From assembly GCA_963969595.1 (NCBI GenBank), contig OZ018417.1, positions 188,501-252,500 on the forward strand: a stretch of DNA of 64,000 nucleotides, given 5' to 3'. Made by a program: the position numbers and the translations under genes. Positions within the stretch are counted from its first letter, which is position 1. Each line of letters starts with the position of its first letter. The notes under the pieces are model-generated. The model had not been told where the DNA came from and made no database searches. It saw only the letters and a program-made list of their open reading frames with translations. The stretch is from Neckera pumila (taxonomy: Eukaryota > Streptophyta > Bryopsida > Hypnales > Neckeraceae). Positions 1 through 11,909 of the stretch are shown here, one piece after another.

Positions 1-408
1 TTTCTCTATATTTTGCCAATCATGACTTCTTAACCCCTAAATGACTAAGGGATATTTTGAAGGCTTTTATCAATTTTGAATAAATAATTACAATTCCAAT
101 TTTTTGATCATATGGTTGGAATTTTGTATACAGATGCATCCAAGGATTGCCTTTAATACAAGACAGATTTCAAAGAAATTAGATTAGTTGTTACAAATTT
201 ATGTCCAATTTTGTCTTTTGGTTCACAACAAGGGCAAATCCGACAACAATAAACCTTTTTCTATTTGAGTTTTATTTTCTTAATTTTTTTTCACAAGTTT
301 TTCACTAAGATTTAACCCTGAAACGATGCTGAGGACTAAAATTGTCCGACGAATGACAGTGGATCTTTTTGTAGTGGACATAGAAGTAGTATTTCATTCG
401 CCTTATTT

Positions 409-618
409 TTAACCCCTAAAGGACCATGTCCCTTCAGGGAACAAATGCAGTTTTGGGCAGGTACCTACGGGCTAATTTTTTGTCTTGATTTTTTGAAACT
501 TTTTGAAGATAGAAAACTGATAAGCTTTGTGGGAATATAATTTTTTTTCATTGGTGCCCGAAAAAAAAAGTTATGCCCAAATAAATTCAAAACAACGATT
601 GGGGGGCAACAAAAAAAA

Positions 619-649
<31 letters not shown>

Positions 650-1322
650 TCTTATAGATTATGTTTTTTTCTATTTGGAAAGCTTTGATTCATTTCATTT
701 GGATTTATTTATGAGAAAGTTGTGGACAATCTTGTTTTTTGGGCATTTAGAGCAACTTCCTAGAAAAAAAAACTTATAGGATTCATATTTGAATGCAATT
801 TTTACAATTTTTCAAAAAAAAACCATTCCACAAGGTTTACTTCTTTTGCTAGAATAATCTCACCATTGGAATTAGTGCTTTTTGATTCTATATAAAAGAT
901 ATTAATGTTTTTGATTTTCCTTCTATCTTGTACTTACTTTTATTTAACAATTTTTTTAATAATAAAAATTAAGTTTTTTTGGATTTTTTCCCCAAGACTC
1001 TCAACTCAATTCTCCACTATAAGGATTGAAAGTTCAAAACTCTATAGTGCAAAATATTTAAGTTAAAAATGTTCAAAGTCATAAAATCTAGTCCTCCAAT
1101 GTGTTGAAAAACTTGTCTTTTCACTTTAAATGCATATATCTTGCAATTTGCGTAGTCAAAAATTGTGAATTTTTTTCTAGACCTTCTCATACTAGTTAGG
1201 TGTAAGATCCTACAATTAGATGTGCAAAAAAAACAATTTTCAATTTTTTTAACTTTTGCTATAGAAATGGCAGTTTTGAGTGCTTTTGGGCCAAAAAAAA
1301 GCCTTGCGCCTTTAGGGGTTAA
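409..1322. mobile_element. TTAA-flanked MITE, family A copy 1
   Basis: Begins TTAACCCCTAAAGGACC and ends GCGCCTTTAGGGGTTAA, so the ends are inverted copies and TTAA is present on both sides. It is about 0.9 kb and AT-rich, with no transposase frame; short open frames inside on both strands are chance. The body (gttttgggcag, ggtgcccgaaaaaaaaagttatgccc, then atcttgcaatttg near the right end) recurs in six or seven other places in this window. TTAA targets with CCC-starting ends are known from piggyBac, and TTAA also from Kolobok and some Sola elements, so the superfamily is inferred and not settled. Confidence 0.8.
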
Positions 1323-2836
1323 GGTGGCATGCAGAGTCTTCTTAGGTAGGAGCCCGTCCTCATTGAAGGCCTCTCTTTTTTCTGAACTAGACAGATTCAA
1401 TTGCAATGGCAATCAACAACATCCCTTCTAGGGTTAAGACTTAAAATACATTGATATTCATTTATAAATGATTCTACTAATCAAAAAAGTTTCCCCTCCA
1501 TGATTCAATATTCATTCTATAAGCTTGAATTTAAGCAATGCTTAATAAAAATTTACTATTAAAAGCAATTTTTGATGCAACAAAGACCAAAAAAAAGCAA
1601 CTTGGATTGTAATTGTATATTTTATTCATACTAAACGTGTTGTTATCAATACTTTTGCTCATGCTGTTAACAAATAAAGTAGATACAATATTAACGAGCA
1701 CCTGACTCAATCAAAATACCTTACAAATGTGTGTATTTTGAATGTGAATTTTATACAAATTATGAGGTGGAAAGATTCTTCAAATTCTTAATAAAGATTA
1801 TGAAATATGAAATTATGAAATTATGAAATTATGAAATTATGAAATATAATATTTAATAAATCATAGACTTTGACGATGTATTAGTATATGGACAATACAA
1901 ATTATCTAGAAATTTGCAAATGTATGAAATTTTTTATCAATTGGGATTGAAGAATAGTTGATGTAAAAAGTGTCCACACCATCAGATCTCAACTTGATGA
2001 GGAAGAGATATAACACTTGTATTACCATTCAAAAAGGAGAGAAGCACGATGCTTGTGAATTGGGGGTGGTTGGTCTTTGAAATTGAAATTGAGTGATTGA
2101 AAACAAAGCCAAAGAATGTATGACAATTCCATTGATCACTTGATGGCATCAATACATCTATTTGGATAGATTTCTATGCAAGAATAGCAAAGAAGTGGAC
2201 ATTCAAGTGTTTCAAGTAGCATTCATTTGTGGGGCATCACAATATTGATATGAATAGTTCAAAAAAGAATGTTACAAAAATTTTAGAGTATTAAGTGGGA
2301 TTGGACTTTCACCAGATGATTGTATTCTAAAAGTAATAATTTAACAAAGAGGTGAATTGCATAGCAAATAATTGCCTATGAATGGTCCAGGCTATCATTG
2401 ATTAGCCAATTGCAAAAACACAAGCACAACTATCCACTTAAAATCCTCAGAAGTTGGTACTTTGCAAGTCATAGATTGCTGCAGTTCATTAAATCAGGTG
2501 AGTGGAGTCAATTCTCCCTCTTGTTCTTGAATTTATCATGATGCCATTATGCATTTCTGTAATGTAAATTTTATCTATTCGACAAAAAATCCAAGACAAA
2601 TAATATAGGGAGGTAATTCCTAAAGAAAAGGTCAATAAGTCTATTGTATTGTGACTAAGGTCACTTGTTTTGTGTATTGAAATACTTATCTAATTCAATT
2701 TGAGGTTTATTTTAAGGAACAACAAATGAAACCACACTCATTGTCAAATTGTTACAGTACAACTCTAATGCTATATATAATAAATACAACAAATGGTGTC
2801 CCAATCCTATTTAGTGTTGTTTGGTTTGTGTCAAAT
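1323..2836. other. AT-rich non-coding stretch
   Basis: No gene seen. It contains a short tandem run of an atgaaatt-type unit at about 1804-1850. The rest is unique-looking AT-rich sequence on both strands. Confidence 0.5.
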
Positions 2837-3143
2837 CACTAGAAGAAAACTGCGTTGTACTTGTCAAAAGCTGCATTGTATTCAACAAAAAGTGTAGGGT
2901 GGATTTTGTTCAATTCTCCCTTCATAACACAAAATTTTGCATTCTAATACAAAATTCTGTGTTTTACTTTTCAAATTTTGTGTTGAAACGATGGAACGCA
3001 GAATTTTGCGTTATGAAGGGAGAACTCAACAAAACTCACCCCACACTTTTTGTTATGTACAACACAATTTTTGTCAAATACAACACAGATTTGACAAGTA
3101 ATACGTAGTTTTTGACAAGTTAAATGTAAATTTTTTTCTAGTG
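2837..3143. mobile_element. CACTA-type foldback MITE
   Basis: Starts CACTAGAAGAAAA and ends TTTTTTTCTAGTG (inverted), with the trinucleotide aat directly outside each end (2834-2836 and 3144-3146). A CACTA terminus with a 3-bp duplication is the hallmark of the CACTA (En/Spm) superfamily. The two halves are long inverted copies: the left arm holds ctcccttcataacacaaaatt and the right arm its complement around 3000-3030. The element could therefore fold almost completely. The open frames on both strands are mirror images of the same arm and are not genes. Confidence 0.75.
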
Positions 3144-3419
3144 AATTTTCTATAATAGTCAAATCCTTAGGTTTATATCAATGTGTCATGCAAAATGCAT
3201 GAACTATCAACGTAATCAATTTCCAAGTTGTATATTTGAAATACAATAAACTTTTAGGGATAATGGTTCATTAATTAATTCTTTTTATATTCATACCATC
3301 TAAGTCATGCTATGATTAAGGCAGAACCACCTATAACCAATCAAATAAGCAATTCCAACATGATTTGGAGTAGTGCTAGCCAAAACAAATATTTTTAGTG
3401 GTGCATCAATAGAAAAGTC

Positions 3420-3716
3420 CATTAGAGGAGATTTGAGGACATTGGAGGGCCGTTTCTGGCTCGTTCCCAATTTGGCCTGATTATGCAAACAGCCGGTACG
3501 GGCTATCAAATTATTTTTTTTTATAATTTTTTTTCCTCCCAAATATCATTTTAAGCCAATTTTATTTTTTTATTTTTTTATTTTTTAATCAAAAAATGAC
3601 ATGGCACACTCTCGGCCACATCAGCCAGCAGTTAACCTACGTTCCCGCAACTTAGGAACACTGCGAGAACGCATGATAACTTGCAGTTTTTTAGAGGCCT
3701 CAAATCTCTTCTAATG
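3420..3716. mobile_element. CATTAG-family MITE, copy 1
   Basis: Terminal inverted repeats CATTAGAGGAGATTTGAGG and CCTCAAATCTCTTCTAATG differ at one base. The interior has a GC-rich part with cgttccc motifs, an A/T homopolymer part, and atggcac / ccacatc stem sequences. The same arrangement recurs at 13482, 47221 and 48028. No reading frame. No clear target duplication was found. Confidence 0.65.
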
Positions 3717-3925
3717 TGATGGAGATTGAAAAAATTTGGTAAAATGTATTCTGTTTCATAAAATAACTCTTGCAATGATATTCCATTTCATTTGTGTATA
3801 AAAAAAAGTATATAAATAAATTTGGTAATTTTATTGCTTGAATTAAAATAATTATGATTTTTGAAGCCAAAAGTTGACCTTGACCTATGCCCAATGTATA
3901 GAGTTTTTCAATTTCAATCATTTAA

Positions 3926-4412
3926 GACCATCTGCAATGCAACTGGCATCTTGTACAGTATCGGCACTGTGCAAGGTGGACAAGAATTTTGATTTAAAAT
4001 TGTGCTCCAATGCAATTGGTATGGAGACCTTCACTTCCCTGGTCTCGGTATAGGACCCCCCGGGATCAACATATTTTGTCATTTTGCCAACCCCGGCAAA
4101 ACTCTCGGCAAGTTGATTGATGGGAGTCATCATGACAAAAAGTGGTAGTAGCCAATGGATGCCAAGAAAAATTTATCGGTATGTGCGCTAATATATTCAA
4201 CCTTCCTTGTTTCCATGAAAAGTCCTTTCTTTAATGTAAATTCTTTTCTTCCTTTCTTTTTATAATATCGTAAAGTCCATTTGACATTTGCATGCCGTCT
4301 TTGCATTGGGGCAAATTTTCCAAAGAAAGAATCGGTACTTAAGAGGCCTCGTGGAATGGCCCGCAATGTACTGTTACAGGGCCTTTTTGCCGTTGTTGCA
4401 TTGCAGATGGTC
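3926..4412. mobile_element. PIF/Harbinger-type MITE with TAA duplication
   Basis: Perfect 18-bp terminal inverted repeat GACCATCTGCAATGCAAC at both ends, with TAA immediately outside each end (3923-3925 and 4413-4415). A TWA duplication of three bases plus TIRs of this kind is the PIF/Harbinger pattern. The 487-bp interior has no transposase. Confidence 0.8.
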
Positions 4413-4415
4413 TAA

Positions 4416-5279
4416 GAGACTACTTCTTGTTCACTTTAGCACTCTAAACCAAGCACATGTGTCAAGACAAGAATGGTAGAATTGATGGTTGGAAACCAAG
4501 ACTTAATGGTTGGAAATGAGTGCTAGCCTCTATTGCATTTAAGAAACCATATTGAATGACAATGGGGTGGTGGTTGATAATGGGGGGAGAAACCTTACTA
4601 GCCTATTTGCTAAATTAGGATGCAAATAGCAAAATCCGTATTACTATCCATTTGTCTAGTATGCAAGGCATGAAAGGATTGTAGACATTCTTGTTTATTT
4701 GCTTTTAATCTTTACATCAATCTCTTTGCTCTAGCTTTATCCCTTCCAGGCCCAACATTTTTTTGACAATGGAGTTTTTGCAATGAATTTTCTACTTTGG
4801 TATTTTCTGCACATCGATATGCTTGAATTTTTTAATTTTAATTGTACAAAAGTAACTGCACAACTAACAGACTCAACCGATGACCATTCTATACTCTTCT
4901 AATTGTCCACTAAGATAGGAGGTCCATAAATGAACCATCTAAGGGTTGGAATTGAACTATGGGGAGGTGAAATATCTTGAAATATTTTTCAATATATTTT
5001 CCTTGAAAGACAAGTGGAATTGAGATCTATTCCAAATCGTTTCATATTTTTTTGAAGCTTTGTGGAATTAACTATAAAATTTTGAAGTTGACATGGCATA
5101 GGGCTTTAAAATGGACCACCTCCTAAAATGTACATTGCTGAAGGCTATGAAAAAACAACATGTACAAATAGTATACATTTAATGAGGTGGTCCATTTTAG
5201 AGCTCGTTTGCTTTTAGAACCTCCTACCTTAGTTGTGACTAGTCAATTTATTCAAATTCAATTATCCATACTTTAAATT
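4416..5279. other. Non-coding stretch
   Basis: No gene or recognisable repeat. The phrases aaatggaccacctcctaaaa near 5108 and aatgaggtggtccatttta near 5182 are inverted relative to each other, so a small foldback may be present around 5100-5205. Confidence 0.4.
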
Positions 5280-5515
5280 ATCTGTTTGTCTATCTGTAAG
5301 TCTAACTATCTGTCTAACTATCTGTGTTTGTCTGTGTGTTTGTCTGTGTGTTTATCTGTGTGTTTGTCTGTGTGTCTGTCTGTGTGTTTGTCTGTCTGTC
5401 TATCTGTAAGTCTAACTATCTGTCTAACTATCTGTCTAACTATCTGTGTTTGTCTGTGTGTTTGTCTGTGTGTCTGTTTGTCTGTCTGTCTGTCTGTTTG
5501 GCTTTTTGTTTGGCT
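5280..5515. repeat. (CTGT)n / (TGTG)n microsatellite
   Basis: About 235 bp of interleaved TCTG, TGTG and TATC tetramers. It generates artificial Cys/Val/Leu-rich open frames on the plus strand and Thr/Asp/Lys/Gln-rich frames on the minus strand. These are low-complexity artefacts and not genes. Confidence 0.95.
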
Positions 5516-6056
5516 TGTTTTCCAAAATTCCTTAGTCAAATTCAAATGGATGGAATCATTCTTAGGACACACTTATTTTAAGATAAGTCTTTTTGGAAAC
5601 AAAAAAATATACATGATAAAAATAGACAAATATCCTTGACATATTTTCTATTATAAATTTTGCCTTATGATCATTCTATTTCTTGACTAATGAAGAAATA
5701 GAAAGCTTAACTATTCTAATTCCTATTTTTTTTTATCAAAAAAAGATAGATCTTTTGACTACTCTACTCTTTATTTACATTTTTTTTATTAAGAGAAGAT
5801 AGGTCTCTTGACTATTCTATTCTCTATTTTTCTGATTAAGAGTAATATAGATATCTTTTAAAAAAATAAAAAAAGATGATTAGAAATTCCCACCCTCCCA
5901 TCCAGGAAGATAATAGAGAAATTTGAAAAGATACGATGAATCTTAGTTTATGTGGATCTTATTTCGCATTAAAACAACAAATTACTTAAAAGCAGTCAGT
6001 TCTATTAAGATTATGGGCTGTGTTCTTAATTATAGCCCAACAATATAGTTCAATGT

Positions 6057-7373
6057 GTTTTTTTTTTTGAAAGGAAGGTGACCATTAAAAAGAAACCAGA
6101 GGGGAAAAAAAGGAAACATTAGTTCGGCTCTCTAGGCCGGTTTAACCTCGGGGGCAGGTTGAGTGACGAGTGCCATTCAGGCTTGTGAAAAGTGCCGGAA
6201 CAGAACACATTGTTCTTGCACCAGGTGTCCTGAAAATCTAAGCAAATAACCCTCTTTCGATCGTCACTACAGCGATGGAGGAAAGACAAGATGTGATTCC
6301 TCTGTGCCATCCCTGTGAGGATGGTGTCGCGCCAGGCGGAGTTGCAAATCTCTGAAATACTAATAATCTTGCCTTCGAAAACTCTTCTGTTTTGAGCGCA
6401 CCAAAGGCGCCAGAGGATTGCCGAGTGGAGGATGTCACTGGCAATATTGAAGTGAAAAACGGCCGGGGAGTAGAGGCCATCCCTGTTAAAGGTACTCGGG
6501 GGGATGCCGGTAATAGCTTCGCGCCAAGAGGGGATCCTGTGGAGATCCAGCGCTTGACGGGTATTTTCGAAATTCCTCCAGACGCGGCGAGCGATCCTGC
6601 AGGAGTGAAAAATGTGCTCGATTGATTCTCTGGCATTCAAAGTGCAGCAGATGCAAAGAGGAGAGAAATCCATAACGGTGCTCCAGCTCGCAGTCGGCAA
6701 GCCTCCTGAATTGGTCAACCATAGGAATGCTTGGTACTTTGTTGGTCGCCGTTTGTTCCAGATAACCTGGGTCGCCTGCTTGATCTCATGTATCGGAAGG
6801 CCCAGAGTTGTCATCTTTGTGTGGAGCCTGGTCGGAGCAGCCCGTCCTTGGAGGCCGATTTAGTATCCGGTTCTGGTAGAGTAGTTGAAGAAGTCTTTCG
6901 TTTGGCCGGACTAGAGTCTCCATTTCCATTCTGCGGGGTCCAGAGTCAAATCTTGTACCAATCCCTGTAGCCAAATTAATCCTGCATATTTGTGGTTGGG
7001 GTTGATCGTCATGGAGTGCAGGTCTCCTGGTGTGATAACTCTAGCTCTGTGCAGGTTACTACCTGCAAGGTCAAACAAGTCTTCTTCTTCCTTGTATCTG
7101 TAGTACGTAGAGTGTGAGTGGTAAAATGTCTTACCCATGAGTGGTCCTTGTATCTGGAAGAGAGTAGCGTTTGTTGTTTGTGACTTCTCCACCACCCATT
7201 CGTATGTTTGGAGAGGGGGAGACTATGTCATGGTCCACGTGTTAGGGATGGCGTCAATAATTTCTTGCCATTTGCTTTGGGAGTAACTCCTCCCTATAAT
7301 GGATCGCAGGGTCTCCTCACTTTTCCAGTTACTGTTACCAACGTCCCATAAGTCTTGAAGTCTGATAATACCC
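6057..7373 (-). mobile_element. 5'-truncated LINE (L1-type) with target duplication
   Basis: A non-LTR retrotransposon tail in minus orientation. Its poly(A) end is the T-run at 6058-6068. A 15-bp direct duplication flanks it: aatatagttcaatgt at 6042-6056 and aatacagttcaatgt at 7374-7388, one mismatch. Only the C-terminal part of the reverse-transcriptase ORF remains, in at least three frames, so the copy is dead. Long variable duplications plus poly(A) are the signature of target-primed reverse transcription. Confidence 0.8.
6119..6814 (-). pseudogene. LINE ORF2 C-terminus, zf-RVT-like domain
   Basis: About 231 codons encode a cysteine/histidine cluster (CICC followed by EHIFHSC) and then VWRNF and ILWRLWCAQNRRVFEGK. 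This is the layout of the zf-RVT zinc-binding domain that ends the ORF2 of plant L1-type LINEs. Upstream pieces in other frames (for example 6911-7195, ending DPAEWKWRL, and 6786-6974) continue the same protein. The reading frame is therefore frameshifted and non-functional. The family call rests on motif recognition only. Confidence 0.7.
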
Positions 7374-7388
7374 AATACAGTTCAATGT

Positions 7389-8010
7389 TGGGATTTACTC
7401 TCAAACAAGCAAGATTATAACTTTGGCAGGTTTTATAATATCAAATTTTTTTCGTTACCTCTACTGGTAACTGCTTATCCAATTTTTTTCATCGGACTCC
7501 CTTGCTCATAGACCTACTTGGAGGACTTAGTGGCAAATTAGAAATCAGATCTTGATAACTAAGAGTGCAAATACTGAACCTGCTCTGAAGTTTTTCATCG
7601 ACCTTTGAATTCACAGACATATTGTGAACTTGTCAGAATTTAATTACAAGCTTCGGCTCATGCCTTAATGACTAAGCTTTCATACTGCTGGGCTTACTTG
7701 AGAAAGTTGCTGAATGGTGCTTTTGATATAGTATTAGCTTTGGCTGTATGTTCGAGTCTTGCTATGAGAACTAATTACTGCGCCTTAGACGCTTGCTGCA
7801 TGGTGCTGGGCGGTACTGAAAAGTGACAATTTGTTTGGGGTTTCTCTGCGATATGGCGACTTCTTCACGTTCTACTTGTTAGGCTCAATCTGTCAACTTG
7901 TTAGGCTCAATCTGTCAAGTAAATCTCAATCTAACAAGTAAATCTCAATCTGTCATCTTGTTAGGCTCAATCTGTCAACTTGTTGATCAAACATTATAAT
8001 CTTTCAATCC
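7389..8010. repeat. Non-coding, with a short tandem repeat at 7878-7985
   Basis: No gene seen. From about 7878 to 7985 a unit of the form cttgttaggctcaatctgtcaa, and a variant aagtaaatctcaatct, is repeated about five times imperfectly. Confidence 0.6.
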
Positions 8011-8667
8011 TTAACCTCTAAAGGACCAAGGCCTTTTTTCTGCCAAAAAACTATAAAAACTGCCATTTCTATAGCAAAGAGTTAAAAAATTAAAATTGTT
8101 TTTTTTTCACATCTAACCGTAGGATCTTATATCTAACTAGTATGAAAGTGTAGAAAAAATTTCAGAATTTTTGACCACACAGATTGCTAGTTATTTGCAT
8201 TTAAAGTAGAAAAAATCAATTTTTCATCACATTGCGGGACTAGATTTTTTGACTTTGAACATTTTTTACTTAAATTTTTGCACTATAGAGTTTGAGTTTT
8301 AAATCTTTGTAGTGAAAAATTGAATTGAGAGTTCAGGGAAAAAAAGAAGGAAAATCTAAAATATTCATATATTTTAGATGGAGTTAAAATGCACTAATCC
8401 CAATGGTGAGATTGTTCTAGCAAGTAAATTAAACCATGCAAAAAAAAATTTGAAAAATTTGAAATATTACATTAAGAAATGAATCCTACAAGTTGTTTTT
8501 TTCAAAAAGATGCTCTAACTGCCCCCAAAACAAGAATGTCCATAACTTTCTCAAAACAAATCCAAATGAAATGAGTCAAAGCTTTCTAGATAGACAAAAA
8601 GGTAATCTATGAGAAAAAAGATACTAAAAAAAATTAAAAATAATTGCAAATTTTTTTTGTTGCCCCC

Positions 8668-8698
<31 letters not shown>

Positions 8699-8895
8699 AT
8701 CCCCTGTTTTGAGCTTATTTGGTTATAACTTTTGTGTGCGGGCACCGATTGTGAAAAAAATATAATTCCATGAAGCTAATCAGTTTTCCTACCTCCACTA
8801 AAAGTTTCAAAAAATTAAGAGAAAATTTCAGCCCATAGGCACCTGCCCAAAAACACATATGTCCCTCAAAGGGACAATGGTCCTTGAGCGGTTAA
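8011..8895. mobile_element. TTAA-flanked MITE, family A copy 2
   Basis: Same family as 409-1322 in the opposite orientation: starts TTAACCTCTAAAGGACCAAGGCC and ends GGTCCTTGAGCGGTTAA. The interior carries a 28-base poly(C) run (8671-8698) where the other copies have a short run of G or C before gcaac. It looks like a homopolymer expansion, or an assembly artefact. No coding capacity. Confidence 0.8.
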
Positions 8896-9594
8896 ATGAT
8901 ATTGTTGTGTTTACTTTTCCTGTGTGATCTCTAACATGTCTAGTTTGAGTTTGTACACAATTAAAAAAAATTGATTCAACTTACCAAAATGTTGGCTATT
9001 TGTTCAATTCAGAGCAAATTCCAAGAGGCTCAAAACAGGCCTTGGGCACTTAGGGGTTCATACCAGATCACTCACATACCGTCAAGTGGTCTGTACTCAT
9101 ATTTCACAGAGAGAATGATACACATTGCAATTTGTCATTTACACATAAACATGAACCCAAGATCACTGTCAAAACTTCACGAGATTAGACTTATAACATT
9201 ACTATGCTCAAATTTTGCAATTTAATTACTCAAGCAACTTGGCCAATCAATTCAATTCAACTTTCTCACAGTTCCAGCTGCTCACAAGTAGCTCGATTAG
9301 AATAACACATTCTAATTCAGCATCCACATGCACAATTCAATGCTTAATTGATCGCAATACACTTCCCACAATTTAACTTGAACTTGGACACATCATTCCA
9401 TTAGATCTCCAGCTAATTTGATTTTGCTCCACAAACAAGCAGCTTCAGTTGATTCCTCCCAGATAGTTTACACACAAACAGAGCAATTGGACCTCAGGTA
9501 TTCACTCAGCAAATTGGTTCACAACCTATTGACTTAACTCACAGAAATTGATTCACGTGCAATTCACACACAACTTCACACATATAAGGTAGAC

Positions 9595-10863
9595 TAGCCC
9601 ATTGTGGTCAGATGACCCATAGTGGGCACCTAATGACCCCATGACAGTTTTTTTGCCCACAATCAATGTCTAATTTGACACCAATGGAGTGATTAGTGAC
9701 CTCAGTAACCCCTAAAGGCCCAAGGCCTTTTTTCTGCCAAAAAACACCCAAAACTGCCATTTTTTTAGCAAAGAGTGAAAAAAAATTAAAAAAAATTCTT
9801 TTGCACATCTAATTGTAGGATCTTACACCTAACTAGTATGAGAATGTGCGGAAAAAATTTCAGAATTTTTGACCACATAGATTGCAAGATATCTACATTT
9901 AAATTGAAAAAGACAAATTTTTCAGCACATTGTGGGATTGGATTTTTTGACTTTGAACATTTTTAACATAAAAACTTTATACTACAGACTTTTGAGCTTT
10001 AAATGTTTATAGTGGAGAATTGAGTTGACAATCTACACAAAAAAAAAATTTCAAAAAAACTTAATTTTCATTATTGAAAAAATTGTTAAGTAGAAGTACG
10101 TACAAGATAGAAGGAAAACCTAAAATATTTGTATATTTTAGATGGAATTAAAATGCACTAATCCCAATGGTCAGATTGTTCTAAGCAAGCTTAAATTCCA
10201 TGAAGCTAATCAGTTTTTCTACCTCCCAAAAAAGTTTCCAAAAATCAGAAGAAAATTTTAGCCCATAGGTACCTGCCCAAAAATGCATTTGTCCCCCGAA
10301 GGGACAACGGGCTTTTAGGGGTTAAGAACACCTACTTTTTCAGTGTAAATCATTATAGTAAGAAACCTTTTATGGCCTTCTACATTAGAAATTATTGTGA
10401 CCACTTTAGGTGATTAAGAAGAGCATGTTAGAGTTGTTCTTAAAGTCCCCCCGAGTTTGACGGACGATCTTGTAGGTGACCACGACCCTGCAGGCAAAGT
10501 CCAGACGAAACTTCTTTTTGGTCGATTTGGGCGCGAAAGAAAGTTTGATACCCACTTTTGTATTCATTTTTTGCATAAAACTTGCTTTTTCACAAAACTA
10601 CGGGGTTTAAACCCCAATTTTGGGTACTTTATGAATAACTCTATTGGATACACTTTTTGTTGGTTATGGGGTAGTCTACTGACTCTTTTGGACAGATCAC
10701 TTCAAAAATCCATAACAAATTCATACTTTGTCTGAAAAATATAATTTCAATTGCTCTCACTATTTCTCACACTTGTCTTCATGTGGGAAAAAAATTTGAA
10801 AACTTTCAGCTATGGCATGAGGGTAGACTCCAAAGCTTGACCACAATGGGCTGGTTTACCTTA
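9595..10863. mobile_element. TIR element, interrupted by a TTAA MITE
   Basis: The left end TAAGGTAGACTAGCCCATTG and its continuation match the complement of the right end (10838-10863) at about 24 of 26 positions. The element is about 650 bp once the nested MITE at 9705-10325 is removed. No reading frame recognised; the plus-strand open frame at 10457-10735 resembles nothing known to me. The same terminal motif TAAGGTAGA..CCCATTG begins the foldback at 16035. No convincing target duplication. Confidence 0.6.
9705..10325. mobile_element. TTAA MITE, family A copy 3 (internally deleted)
   Basis: Starts (G)TAACCCCTAAAGGCCCAAGG and ends GCTTTTAGGGGTTAA. At 621 bp it is some 300 bp shorter than its siblings, because sequence between the cactaatcccaatgg motif and the ccatgaagctaatcag motif is missing. 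The left TTAA has mutated to GTAA. It lies inside the TIR element 9595-10863 and is therefore younger than that element. Confidence 0.75.
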
Positions 10864-10972
10864 CTCATAAAGAGTCCCATAACTTGTGAGTTCCACAATA
10901 TCTAGTATTTTGATAATATGGCAAGTAATATGTCACTGATGAATTGACACACTAAGACGTGTGCTCTTGAGT

Positions 10973-11909
10973 TTAACCCCTAAAGTCCCATTGTCCCCTC
11001 GGGAGACAAAATGGATTTTGGGCAGGCTACTACGGCTTCAATATTCATCATTATTTTCTGAAACTTTTTGTGAAGATAGAAAAACACATTGGTTTTATGG
11101 GAATATAATTTTTATTTCAATCGGTGCCTAAGAGCAAAAGTTATGGCACAAAAGGTCCTTTTTTTTGGTGCGGTGGGCAGAAATCTTCTCACACCAAAAA
11201 ATTTTAAAATTATTTTTTCATAGATTGTATTTTTATCTATATGAAAAGCTTTGATTCAATCTATTTGGATTTGTTATGTGAAAGTCCAAAGGACCATAGG
11301 CAGTGTTATGGACAATCTTATTTTTTGGGCAATTAGAGCATCTTCTTGAAAAAATAACTTGTAGGGTTCATTTCTAAATGCAATTTTCACAATTTTCAAA
11401 AAAGATTGTTTGTAAAGGCTATGTTTTCTTGCTAAAACAATCTCACCATTGGGATCATAGTGTTTTAATCCCATCTTAGAGCTATTGATGATTTAGTTTT
11501 TCTTTCAATCTTGGACCTACTTCTATTCAACAATCTTTTAAAGAATGAATACCAAGTGTATTTTTTGGAATTTTTTTTCCTAGATTCTCAACTCAATTAT
11601 TCAACATAAAAAAAAATCAATTAAAAGTCTATTGTGCAATTTTTTTTACAAATGACAATAAAAGTCATCTAAAATTGCAAGTCAGTATTCAAAAAATCAA
11701 GTTTCTCTAACTTTGAATGCTAATATCTTCTAGTCTGTATGGTCAAACTTTATGAAATTTTTACCACATGATCTAGGATAAGTTAAGTACAAGATTCTAT
11801 GCTTAGATTCTAAAAAATTTATTTGTCCTCTTTTCTTAGATAAATACAATTGAACTGGCAATTTTGAGTTGTTTTTGACAGAAAAATGCCTTGGGACTTT
11901 AGGGGTTAA
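10973..11909. mobile_element. TTAA MITE, family A copy 4
   Basis: Starts TTAACCCCTAAAGTCCCATTG and ends GGGACTTTAGGGGTTAA with TTAA on both sides. About 0.94 kb, non-coding. It belongs to a sub-type together with 36996-37926 (ctctaattgccc, agctttgattca). Confidence 0.8.

Noticed and set aside
30..60. Another family-A TTAA MITE starting at TTAACCCCTAAATG
   Set aside because: The following sequence does not match the family and no right end is paired with it.
2821..3162. Overlapping plus and minus frames
   Set aside because: They are mirror images of one inverted repeat (the CACTA-type MITE).
5286..5639. Open frames over the microsatellite on both strands
   Set aside because: They are translations of a tetranucleotide repeat and carry only Cys/Leu/Val or Thr/Asp/Gln periodicity.
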